The notes under the pieces: generated by a model
The model's input: only the letters and a program-made list of their open reading frames with translations
What the model was told of the DNA's origin: nothing
Database searches by the model: none
Part shown: positions 11,901 through 23,900 of the stretch, one piece after another
How positions within the stretch are numbered: the stretch's first letter is position 1
Layout: each line of letters opens with the position of its first letter
Translations under genes and position numbers: made by a program
DNA from: Mnemiopsis leidyi
Taxonomy: Eukaryota; Ctenophora; Tentaculata; Lobata; Bolinopsidae
DNA: 56,860 bases
Reading direction: 5' to 3'
Assembly (NCBI GenBank): GCA_000226015.1
Contig: JH152823.1
Coordinates: forward strand, 474,468-531,327

Positions 11901-14900
11901 GCACCGAGATGATGAACAAGGACGTTACAACGAGGATAGTTACCACGGACTTGGTTTTCAGCTGCGATCCTCGCTTCATCGGATTGTGACTTCGGGAGCA
12001 AATCACAAGGACCCAGATGTTTGCTACAGAGGTAGCTATCAGAGGTCCCAACTGGAATAGAACCAGAATAAGAGGTCTTACTACTTTACCTTGGCTCGAG
12101 GATGTTTTCAACCTGCTTGGCTGGCAGGATAATCTTGGGAGGGAGAAATCGGTCCCACTTTTCCCGTTCCATAGCCCAAGGAGGATGACAGCTGCTGTGA
12201 CGACGGTCCAGAGTCCAATTGAGAGCCATATTCCGAGTTTCCTCCGCTTCGAAGCGTTAGTAAGACTGCTTAGTGGACACTTCATGACGTAGAGACGTTG
12301 CAGAGGGAGCGCTGTCATCAGGAGTAGCTCCACAATGTTGGGGACGTACTGTCCATACGCTGTTATCGCACACACCATCCCTCCCAGCATCCACCTTCTG
12401 AAGGGGAGTTCATGTTAAAGTATAGCACACACCATCCCTCCCAGCATCCACCGTCTGGAGGGGAGTTCATGTTAAAGTATAGCACACACCATCCCTCCCA
12501 GCATCCACCGTCTGGAGGGCAGTTCATGTTAGCACGTCATGAACCATGTTAGTTAAACCCACCATCTCGATGAAAATCAATAAATAATCCTGCTGTATTT
12601 TGATTGGTTGAATTGAAATGTCTGTGGATTTTGCCTTGCAATTAGGTTTATCCTAGTCTGAATATTTTGGTACTGACCTGTAGAGGGATGTCACGAAAAC
12701 AGGAATGATCTTGAAGATCACCATCATCAGATCAGCTAGAGCTGTGCTCCTAATCAGGGGGTCGTCGGTCTTAGTTAAGATGTGTCGTCTTGTTATCACT
12801 GACAGGTTTCCCTGTAGACCTGAGTGTTCCTGTTAAACATATACCTCGTGTCGGTCGAGGTCTTGATGTAATTAATATAATTCGTGAAAATCTCTATGCA
12901 GCTTTCTTTACCTATGGCAATTAGAATTCCGTCAACAACCGCAAGGGTGTAGAAAACAGGGTTTTTCCAATTCAACGCTACTCCGATGTCGGTCGTATTT
13001 AAATTTGGTATTTTCCACATGTTTGCTATGGTAACTGACAAAAGATACTTAAGTCGTCGATTAAAACCGCTCAGCTATGAAATGTGTACAAGCTATACCG
13101 AAAGAAGGTCTATTTCAAAGTCTAAGAGCTATTTATATTCATAGACGGTCTGACATTGCCTCTTAAAATCAATTGACTTTTTACAAGACGCTAAGAGTAC
13201 TAGGTCTAGTTCTCACAAAGAAATTAAAACACTCTATACGACTGTATTTCAGTTTTTCTTCAATGGACCAGCCAATTTTTAGATGAAACTGATCTTAACA
13301 GTTGACTACATTTAAGTATTGTCCAAGAGGGATTTTTATCCCTTCCAAAATTGACTCAAGTCTGAGAGGTTAGAAATAAGCACGCTTCTTGTGGGGGGTG
13401 TTTTGACGTTGAACAACGACCGATCAATCATACTCTTTAGTAGTGTTCATCAAATATGCTTTGATTATTTAAAAACTATTAAAGGATACACCTGAAAACA
13501 TATATTTGCAAGCTATCTAAAATTGTGAGCAACAAAACGAGAAATAGAAGTTTTGAATTGACCCTTTTTGTCCATCGTTACCTCTTTATCAATACTTGAA
13601 GATAAAAGAACCCCAATAATGACTTGTTTTCTCATTTTTGTCTCATGGTCCCTATTGTATGACTTGTTATATTACTTGTTAGTAGCATTGCTCTCTGAAG
13701 TGACCAGGTAAGATCCACAAACCATCAGGTACCAAAGTTATCTCTTTATTTCGAATTTTTGTGATTTGCAAAACGATCTGCGATTAATAATAACATCAAG
13801 TGAACGTATGGTTGAAAATTGAATAGGTTTTAAAATCTTCTGTATTTGGCAGACCGCTGAAGGTGTATTACATAAAAACTAGCAATATCAGAAGAGCTAA
13901 CATATAGACATTTAGACATTTTATTTACAAGAAAAGATTAACCACGACCACAGAGATTGTATGGTTTTAGTGGTGGGGGCCGTTACTGTCGCAATAGTTC
14001 ACGGTAAATGTCTATGTTCAGTATCTACATCGTGGAAACCTGTAGCGTGCAGGGTACTCATATACTAATAACTTTTCAAGCAGCCAATGAAATACTTCAG
14101 AATTCCATTATATAATGGCTGATCGTGAAATATGGGTATCGGGATGTGCAAACTGGTCCAAATTTCAATATAGCTCTAGAAGTATCGCGACACTTTCATC
14201 GATGACAGACAAATTTGATTCATTAATCGAAGAAGTGCTTAAGTTCTAATTTCCTCTTAAATTCTCGTTTATGTACATTTTACAATTTTTGCTCAAACGC
14301 TATTGATGATGGCTAGCTAAATTTTTACTCCTGATGAAACAGCTTCAATTCTATAGATTGTCATTGCTCTGACAAGATCATACCTTACTAACCATTGTTG
14401 ACAGAAATATGATATCAATAAGTCATTAATTTCATATCTGTCTCTACATCTGAAAAAGAAAATCGTCTAGTGACGTCTTAAACTCTTAACAAAATATGTT
14501 GTCCCAGAAATTAATCCGGTTTCTTGAGTCTGTCTAGCAAATGTAGACATTCTATGATTTATAAAAATTAATCCCCACGAAAATTTAAAAACTGTGGTGG
14601 CGGTATAGGCGCGCCCCAATCTGGCATATTGGCCCCTCTCTGTACCGGTCTGCTGACAACGCTTCTAGTCTTCAACGTGATACGAACCTTTCGAGCTTAT
14701 CCGACGTTTTTGTCTAGTCAGGCTAGAGGTAATGCATATTTTGATAACTTGCTATTTTAATATGTAATAGTATTAGTAAAGAGGCATAGATCAACTTATT
14801 TTTGTAACCGATAAAAGTAGAATAAGAAGAAAGATCGTGAGTCAGAAAGGAATGGAGAGGGGGGGGGGGGCAATTCAATATATATAATACAGACCCTAGA

Positions 14901-17900
14901 ATTCCGAAATTCGAGATAGCCTTTTTAGATTTTTTAAAATTATGTTTCTTGTATAGAGAAAGTCACTGAGGAAATTTGGCGAGAACTGAGCAGAAGGGTG
15001 TATTTCTTGCAATTTGAGCCAACTCGAGTCGAAAAAAACTACAACAAGTGTCTCAATAGTCTGCTTTTATTATAAATATATAACAAGGATGAATAATATT
15101 AGAACGCCTACCCCACGGTCATGATGATCCCGAGTAATGTAGCCCTTTTTAGATTTTTTTTGCACTTACAAATAAAATGTCCCAATTTAACCATAAAATC
15201 TTTCTAAAAGTAGTGCTTAGTTAAAGTAATTAAGCAAGAGGCAAGAGCTGAGGGGTAAGATTAAAAGGAGTGTCAGGGACAGGAACAGAAGCGTAACAGA
15301 GGGGCGAAGGTAAAAATAAATGGATTCAAGTCCGACCAAACATCATCGGTCGACAAAGTTTCAACTATGATAACATAGCCCTCGGTCTGTTTTCAAATGA
15401 GGGATTTTAACCTGTTACCATACGATTCGAGAAAAATATTGTCAATTTATCCAGATTATCAATCATCACTGAATTATTGTATAACAGTAGAAACTTTGGT
15501 AGGATTGGGTGATCATAGCAACAGGGACGATTCTTTCTAAAGCCCAAACAAAAGTTTTTGAAAACATTTTTTACTGTTTGCAACCCAACAAAGAGGAGCC
15601 TGTGGGGTACCACAGGTAGATGTAATGATCAGCGCCCCATACTGGACTTCCTAGGTTTTTCGAAAAAAATTAAAGACAGGAGGCGGAAATTAGGTACGAT
15701 GAAACGCATAAGGAACAAAATTATTTGTAACATCTGTTAATCTCTGGTAATATCTGTCCATTTTTATCTCGTGAAGATACCTATGCGTGGTAGTGACTAA
15801 TGACTGCTTTGTAACCTGAATTAGGTAACCTCTTAGTCTTTACATAATACCAAGACTCCAAGGAACCACAAGTGGAAAACAATTGCAAAAACAATTAATG
15901 GTCTAAATTATTCAATTCTATTTGATATAAGAAAACCAACTTGTAAAAAGGGACAGGTTTATCAGGTCAGACGGAAAGCGAACAGCTCCACGTCAACCCT
16001 AATCAGTGACAACAGTTTTGCCAATTGCGAAGGGATTGAGATTATTCGCAGCCACTGCAATGGAATTTTAAAGTTAAACAGGCTAACCTACAATTAATAT
16101 TCACTTGATGAATTGATCCATACGATACCAATATAATGGATCATCTTACCATGATAAACCGCTACCACTGCTAGGAAAATATCTTCCCATCGGTAAAGGA
16201 TTACAAGAAATAAATCCGTAAAATCACCTATCCCTTATTATTGTCTTGTGCAATAAAAGAAATTGATAGCATTTAGTTAGACTTTGTGATACGAAAGTTC
16301 GTTCCAACCGAAGTGACACTGACAGAAAACCGGAAGTTTTGCGTTGGCGGATGTGAACTGTGACTCCTTGCTGCCACCCCCCCCCCCCCACTTAACAAGT
16401 TCTTTTTACATATCACATTCATTTCCTGTAGAAAGTATTGTTATGAGCCACCTCACTAGGAGGGATCTTAAAACTTTAGTCGAGTAATCCCTCTGGGAAT
16501 TGACTAGGCGTTAGTATATGTGATGATTAAACCCGGTATTCTCACCCTAACCCCCTAGTCACTGGTGCAGGGTATCGGAAAGCAGCAGAAGAAGTTCGAT
16601 CAGATCCTTGGCTTGGGGAAGCAGCTCCTAAAAACCGAACATCCAATGTCTAGAGTCATAGGGGTGAGTTAATCGTTTTTTGCTGCACGATTGACGTCAG
16701 TTTAATTATTAAAATTCTAGGTACTATGGTGTCCAGTGGGTAGCGATCAAACCAATGACACTTGTATTTTCACCGAGGCGGTTTTGAAAATGGCAAGATC
16801 TGGCTTGCAAATGAAAAATTAGACTTATAGTATTCAACTAAATAGTCTAACCCGTTTAAACAGTGATCGTGCAGTAAAATGTCTCAAATTCTATAGGTAT
16901 GAAACTCCTCAAATTCTATGGGTATGAACTTTGAAAAGATTCTTTGAAATTATTTTTCTGCTATCTTGTGTGAAAAGGAATAAAAAATCAAACAAATAAA
17001 ACTCGCAAGTTCTGATATGTTATCGAATGTGAACAAATATTGTCATTGCACAGCAAATATCGCTCGAAAGCGCTGGTGCACTGTAAATGCACGTTCAAAT
17101 AAATAAAACAAATAAAATTTACAATCAAGTTATCACTCAACATTAACTTAACCCGAAATAAATAAAACACAATCAAAGAAAAATAAAAGTCAAATCTCAA
17201 ATAATTGAAACAAAGTCACTCGCAACAAATAAGATCCAGGTCCATTGTCCAAATCTCTATAAGTTCCTGTGGGAGGGTTTCACCCCTCCCGTCACATCAA
17301 ATTGTCCACGAGTCACGTCGTTACCAGATGTTGGGAGTTCGGCATCCTAGTGCAGCGGCCATCGTCCTGAGGTCGTGCTCGGTTGGCTGGTAGACTGTCC
17401 AATCGTCCGACATACAGGACATGATTTCGTTTTGTCCGTGTTTCGTGCACTGACAGCCCAGCATTTCGCATGTGTCGTAAGCGACCGCCTGAAAATGATG
17501 GTTTGTTAGAATTCTAATTCCGATACAGTTCTGAGTTGAGTCGTGAAGCAGTGTTAATGTTATGTCTATTTTAAAACCTTAGTTTATAGCTACGATGGCC
17601 TAATTGATCGAGATCGGTAAGAATTACTTAGATTTGGAATGACTTATCTGAAAACTTACATGAGCGATCCATTCCCTTCTCAGGTCCTTGTAGTCGTTAA
17701 TAAATATTGTGCTGTCTTCCCGCGAGTATTTAGATAAATGTCGGTTGAAACGGTTAAAGAATTCGTAATCAAAGTTTATCGCGAAATCGTAGTCGTCGTT
17801 CTGAAATAGTAAGCCTGTAAGAATCGGTCGTGGTTTGATTTACATGATAGCCACGATAACATTTACATGATAACATGCTCAAGAGCCACACGTTTGCAAC

Positions 17901-20900
17901 TTTCGAAACTTCATAGGTTAATTTAAAAAACAATTTCTTACCGTGGTCTCGACGAACTCCAGAGTAGGACAGCCCCATCTTCTTAAGTAATTGTCGATTT
18001 TAGGGTTGCTCCAAGCGTTGAATCCTTTCTTCATCCATTTCCTCACTTCAGAAAGAGGGTGGTCCATCGTGTAGAAAATAACTTTGTACCTCATAACTCG
18101 GACGTCTGGGTTCAATCCAGCGTGGGCTTCTGTGAACGGGAGATGGTCAGATGAATTACTTTGATTATTAAGAAAAATGTTGCTCATATTTTAGTGTATT
18201 CAGCTTTCCAGTTTAACAATTGATATTTTACTGAAACATTATAACCAACCTTGAACAAGGGGTCCCGTGGATGGTATCTGTCCTGATTCTTCTACTGCTG
18301 ATCTTTCGTCTTCCTCCAGTAGAGTGTCAGTCCCGTCTTCTTTGTTGTGGAGGTAGTTCTTCAGCACTCCGATTAGGTTCTTGATATCGTGTTTGTCGTC
18401 CAGATCAACTACTCCCTTCAGTCTCTTCATTTGAAAGCCTGGTCTGCAGTCAATCTGAGGAGAGCATGAGAATTAAAAAATTGAGCGTTTATTTCAGAAT
18501 TTGTCGTGAATACTTTGCAATAAAATTTTGAGCTGTTGAAAACATTCAAAATGTCAATCATAGAGATTCAGTATAATATGAATTGAATAAAAGCAAAGAG
18601 TACAGTGCTTACCGATTCGATGAATAGCGAGCAGATAAGTAGGGTTCGGATGATGGTTTTCATGTTTTGCATAGCTTGAGTGTGTAGCTTATAGCTAAAA
18701 TGAATGTTGGTTAGTAACCGGTAACAACAGAACAAGACTAAGATGAATATTCGAAATAATTTCTATTAATCTGGAAAAGTAATATCCACAAATTAAATGT
18801 TGAATAACCCAAATCAAATTGTTCAAAAGCGTAGACAAAGCAGAGAACGAACAAAACCGAGCTCCTAAAAATCTAAAAATACACTATGAAGCTAAAAATA
18901 TAACATTTGTGAAAATTACTCGCATGCATTGCAAGTCGAAAGTAACACGATCAGAAATGAATTTATCTGGGACCATGTGCCCTATTTAAAGTTCTGATGG
19001 TAAAAGTGTGAGGGTTTGGTTGCCTGGCCCTAATGATTAAGCCCCACGATCGGAGCGGCCTCTCCAATTGGTCACTTGGAGGTGTGAAGCTGTGAAGCTG
19101 CTGACCAATTGTAACCAGCACTCCCTTCTGACTTACACTTCTAATTTGCTCCCTAATACTCGACATCGGCCCCTAATTCGGGTGAGAGCAAAGCGGAGTA
19201 GCTATAAAGTACTGACTTAGTATGTGGCGATATGCCGTCACAAGTTTTCCGCCTGGTCAACTGCCGCCCACCATAGTTGTAACAATGCCGCCCTAAAATT
19301 AGATTTCAGATGATTTGACTATTTTAAATATAAATTTGTCGACGTCACTTTACCAATGAGTGACCTTGAAGCTGCTCCCTATGATTTGAACCCGAATTTA
19401 GTGCTTAGGTCAGAAGGACCATCAACTTTCTGCCACAATGTATGCTTAGCACCCTTCAATTAGATTATCCCACAATAGGACATCGAGGCGAGGAACGAAT
19501 TAGAGGTTTGGTTCCTAACAAACCTCGACAAGTTTTCTCCCGTTCCTGGCCCAGGCTGGTTGCGGTCCACATATTGCTAATCGCTTCCAGACTTGATGGA
19601 CGACAAGTTGAAAGGGAGTGAGAAGTGAGAACTTGAGAATGGCTGTAAATTGTTCCAATTCAGCAACACCCTAGATCTCGGTACTCGCAGTGCGGATAGC
19701 AGTAAATCTTATACCGTCTGGGTACTGACTTTTGAGTATTTTCCCAGGGTCCTTGACTCGGAGTACTGGGGAGATAATTCCCAGCTGGTCCGGTACTCTA
19801 AATTAGCTGTCTGCACGGCACCCCGGGACAGAAGGAGAGACAGACAGGTGCCGCTTGCTGGGCCTGGTAAGGTGATTAGCTTACAGGAGCATAAAATTCA
19901 ATTATGTCCCCGAATATCACTGCTAGTGGCATACAATGGGCAAGGTCCGATGAAAGCTCGATTCAACTGAAAAATTGATCAAAGATAAAGTAAGGTATTC
20001 AACTAATGATGAGAAAAAATAATGTGACCTTAAATTCGGATGCGTTAGAATGCGCTTAGAACAAAGTTATGTGATCGACATTGTACAGCCTTAAATCACT
20101 GAACCACAGTGACAATATACAAGCGTCAACAATTCATATCAAAGATTAAAGTAATACTAGCCCCGTGGGGGCCAGGCAACTGACTAAAACAAAAAATCGG
20201 GGAACTAATAAAGCGTCGTGCGTGGACTTATTGACTATTGTGGCGGCTGGTCACGGGCCGGGCCCTTTTATAGGAGCATGCGTTGCAGCCGACTACTAAA
20301 GCACGTCAGGAATGTGAACAATAGGTCATATGGAGGGCTTGTACATATACCTCCATTGTATCATGATTTAATGCGTGGCTCTGAACTAGTCACCCTCTTC
20401 AATCAATCATTAATTTATACTTATAGCGACCAGGTCACTATGGCAAGTAAATAAAATATGATAACGATTCATGCACGTCATCAAAAGTTTTGAGCCACCT
20501 ACATGGTAACTACATAAAAAAGTGCCGCAAATCATTTTGTCAGATCAACAATCATGGGAATTTTTGTAATGGGGCGTCGTCTTGAATTAATGGGAATAAA
20601 TTGCTCCAAAACATGCTGCCGCAACTTTTATGGACGCGAAAGTCGATTTACACATAGGATTTTGGGGCCAGAGCATGTATGATCTCGCTGACTAATACAC
20701 ATAAAATTCTCCGTCGACCACGCTCCTTTTAAAACGCATATACGACTTACGAGATATGCAGTCATGTATGGATCGTGCTAATCTGACTCTGTCTTAAACT
20801 GTTGATGTTGATTGGTGAGCTTGACAACCGATTTTTAGATTAAGGACGGAGAGCTCCTCCCCATGGTCCACGAGACAAGACAGCATTCCTATCGACAATC

Positions 20901-23900
20901 GAGGTCCTCTTCTGGAGATAAGAGCAGCATGTTCGAATACGACTCAACTGAAATTAATTTACAATGCCAAAACTTTAAACTTATAATCGAGTGGGAGCAG
21001 ACTAATGAAAACCAGGGAATCAGAGGGACATAATGAACCTTACCTAATGGGTAATTGGTTAAGGGTGTGGATGATACAAGCTCTGAAAACTATAGCTACC
21101 CCTGGTCCCCCGGCGGTATCTCTTCCGCTGACAAATAACGGTAGTTGTGACGCGCTACTTGATAATCAGTACTGCAACGTAGTCGGGGCCAGGGTGACCT
21201 AAGGGCCCAGGGTGCCAGGTTATGGCGACCCCCGTCCAGGACGCTACCGAAGGAGGAACTCCCACGAAAAACGACCGCCAGATGTGGTATAGACCATCGG
21301 CAACCCTCCTCCGCAAATTGTTAGCTTGTCTAGTTTCTATTCTGTTTCCGCCAGTCACAGCCCCCGAAGTAGGTAGGAGAAGTAACCTGGTTATTTTTGG
21401 AAAGTGATTACCGTCGCGTATAGCACAGCGTGGTGTTAATTACCCGATATGATTTGGAGTAAGGATCTGTATCATTCATGCGAGCGATTACGCGTCATGA
21501 CAGTTTTACAAACATTTCTCCTCTTAATCACTATCCTCAGAAAGCCATTTTGGGTGACTCGCCACCAAGGTCGACTAGGCCCCGTGTCAACTTTGACAAA
21601 TGCGACTTGACATGCAAAGTAAGTGCCCCAAGGATCCAACAGCCCCAGTATATAAGGCAAGGAATGCACAATGACACAAAAAATGTCCTGATATGTTAGA
21701 CCCGAAAGTCAGCAATTCGAAAGTAACGACTTGCAATCTATGACAACTCCTCTACATCAATAAACTATTTTAAAGGTGGATTTCGTACGAACTGCGCCGT
21801 TTAAACTCGTTATCTATGTCACCATTTCCACTATTATTTGACATGCTTAAACGGTGCAGTTTCGCAACAAAGCAGTCGAGGCGGGACTTATCTCGGACGT
21901 CAGACTAAAGTATGAATGATTGTGGTCAACAGATGTCCTGCAACAGCCGTCGTTATGAAATGCGGATACCTTTTTATCTATGTTATCGCGGTATGCATTG
22001 TGTCATCAATAATTTTCCGAATAATTTGGTTAAATGCAAAATAATGGAACTCAAATCGATTTACAATTGATAGATGGTTTAGATCGATGATTTAATCGAT
22101 TTGAAATACAATATGTGAAGCGTTTTCACTCGGTTTACCTTCCAAATATTCATTAAAAGACTGTCAGCTATTGGATGGTTAGAGATAACTATAGATATGA
22201 CCTAAGGTCCACCACTGGCATCATCTTAAGTTCAGGTTCCTGTGAGGTAAGGAAGGCGCCCCACCGACCGTCTTAGAACAAGATGTGGTGATTTAAACGC
22301 GGCCCAATTTGACAGAGCATGCAAAACTGATCTCCCATACAGTAGATTTAGTACTTACATAATTTTATGGCAAGTTGAATGATTTGGAATGGAAGTGAGT
22401 GTCAAGCGCTAAACTGAGTTCAAGTATTTGATACGGTCACTATTCCGTCATACTATTGTTCAAAGATAGTCATGAGACATGACCAGCCGTAACCTAGTTC
22501 AAAGCGTGAAAAAGTTGACCGCCCAAGTCGAATATTAATCAGTATAAGGTGATCGTCAAGCCAAGAACTTGCTGATATTGATATCTAGCTCACTTTATAT
22601 AGCCCGAGCTCCTTTGTAAAAACCGCACCTACGCACATGAATCTAGGGGGAGTAACTATTGCCATGGTCCAATAGAAATAAAGAACCAAATTTCGTCACA
22701 ATCCAATCTACTATAAAGAGTTTAACTGCGGTTTAAAATTGTTAAACAAACTGCATATAATTATTTCTAACAATAATATCTAGTTGAAATATTCAAATGC
22801 TTGACTGCACTCAAAACAATCGACTCGCACCGTAAGCAGACAGATAAAGGACAACTATCGACTCCATGGCAAACCAAATAGCTATCGTTTTTGTGGCCAT
22901 CTTAATTGTTATCAAATCAAGGGCGACATTCTAAGTTCCCAAGTTGGCCAATTCATTTTTCCGGTTGTTTTTCGGCGCAAATATTTTATTAAACGGATTT
23001 ATAGCATACTATTGACGGACACTAAATATATCCCATCTTCACATATCCTCGTGAAGCTTAGAGGAACACTTCCTGACACCGCTCTCCAGGTACACGTGGG
23101 GAACTTGGATATTTAAAGAACATGCCCCCTACGCATACAAAGTAGCCAAAGTTTAAATTTTTTCGGCAGCCAATCGGATAAGGCCGCTTAATTTCGTCAC
23201 AGTTGAATGTATTGTTAAGAGCTGAAAAACGGTTTAAAATTCCTGAATATTTGGACTGTAAAAACGCGGGATATGCACAAGACAGTTAGTTGCTGCTTGC
23301 AAGCTGAATAAATGGGGACCTCTCAATTCACGGAAGATTAAAACTCCCCCTGAGACTTGCAATGGTTAGCTGTGGTAAATTGGTGGACTTTTTATCTCCC
23401 TGTCTATCAGGGTGGCCTCGATTTTCTGGGCATTTGCCCAAGTTAACCGCGAGCTTTAGTCTCATTAAATAATCATTCAAATTTACATGGTTTGAAACAA
23501 TGAATTATAAAAAAATAACTCTAGGTGGACTGTGGAGTTAAGAATTTGATACGGTGGGGGAGGATGCTTTTAGAATTTGTTCGATGATTTTGGCTGGACG
23601 GACGCATGTTTCATGGCCTGAAGTTGGGTTTCGGGTGATGTCAACTGGTGCTGTACCACTCCCAGACTGATCTCGGAATCCGATACTTGGACTGAAATTC
23701 TTATGTTGTTCTCATGTGGAGGAGTATATTGTCTCGACTTTGAGGCTGGGTTTAGTATTGGCAACCCCTGTTTGGTAATGCAAATCAAACTGAAGAGAGA
23801 GCATTCTTATGGAGCAGCTAATGTTATATTTTTCGTTGATTTTAAAACTGAGTTTGTAAACCTAGGTTAGCTTAATTTTGAATATTAGGTTAAGTAAGTG

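Noticed and set aside
13021..13041. A longer N-terminus for the GPCR starting at 13041
   Set aside because: The codon at 13041 is TTG, not ATG. The first ATG in frame is at 13020 and still leaves an extracellular N-terminus with a glycosylation site.
19650..19970. A 106-codon plus-strand frame in intron 13
   Set aside because: No domain, no splice-site support and no continuity with neighbouring exons. Similar-length frames occur on both strands in this block.
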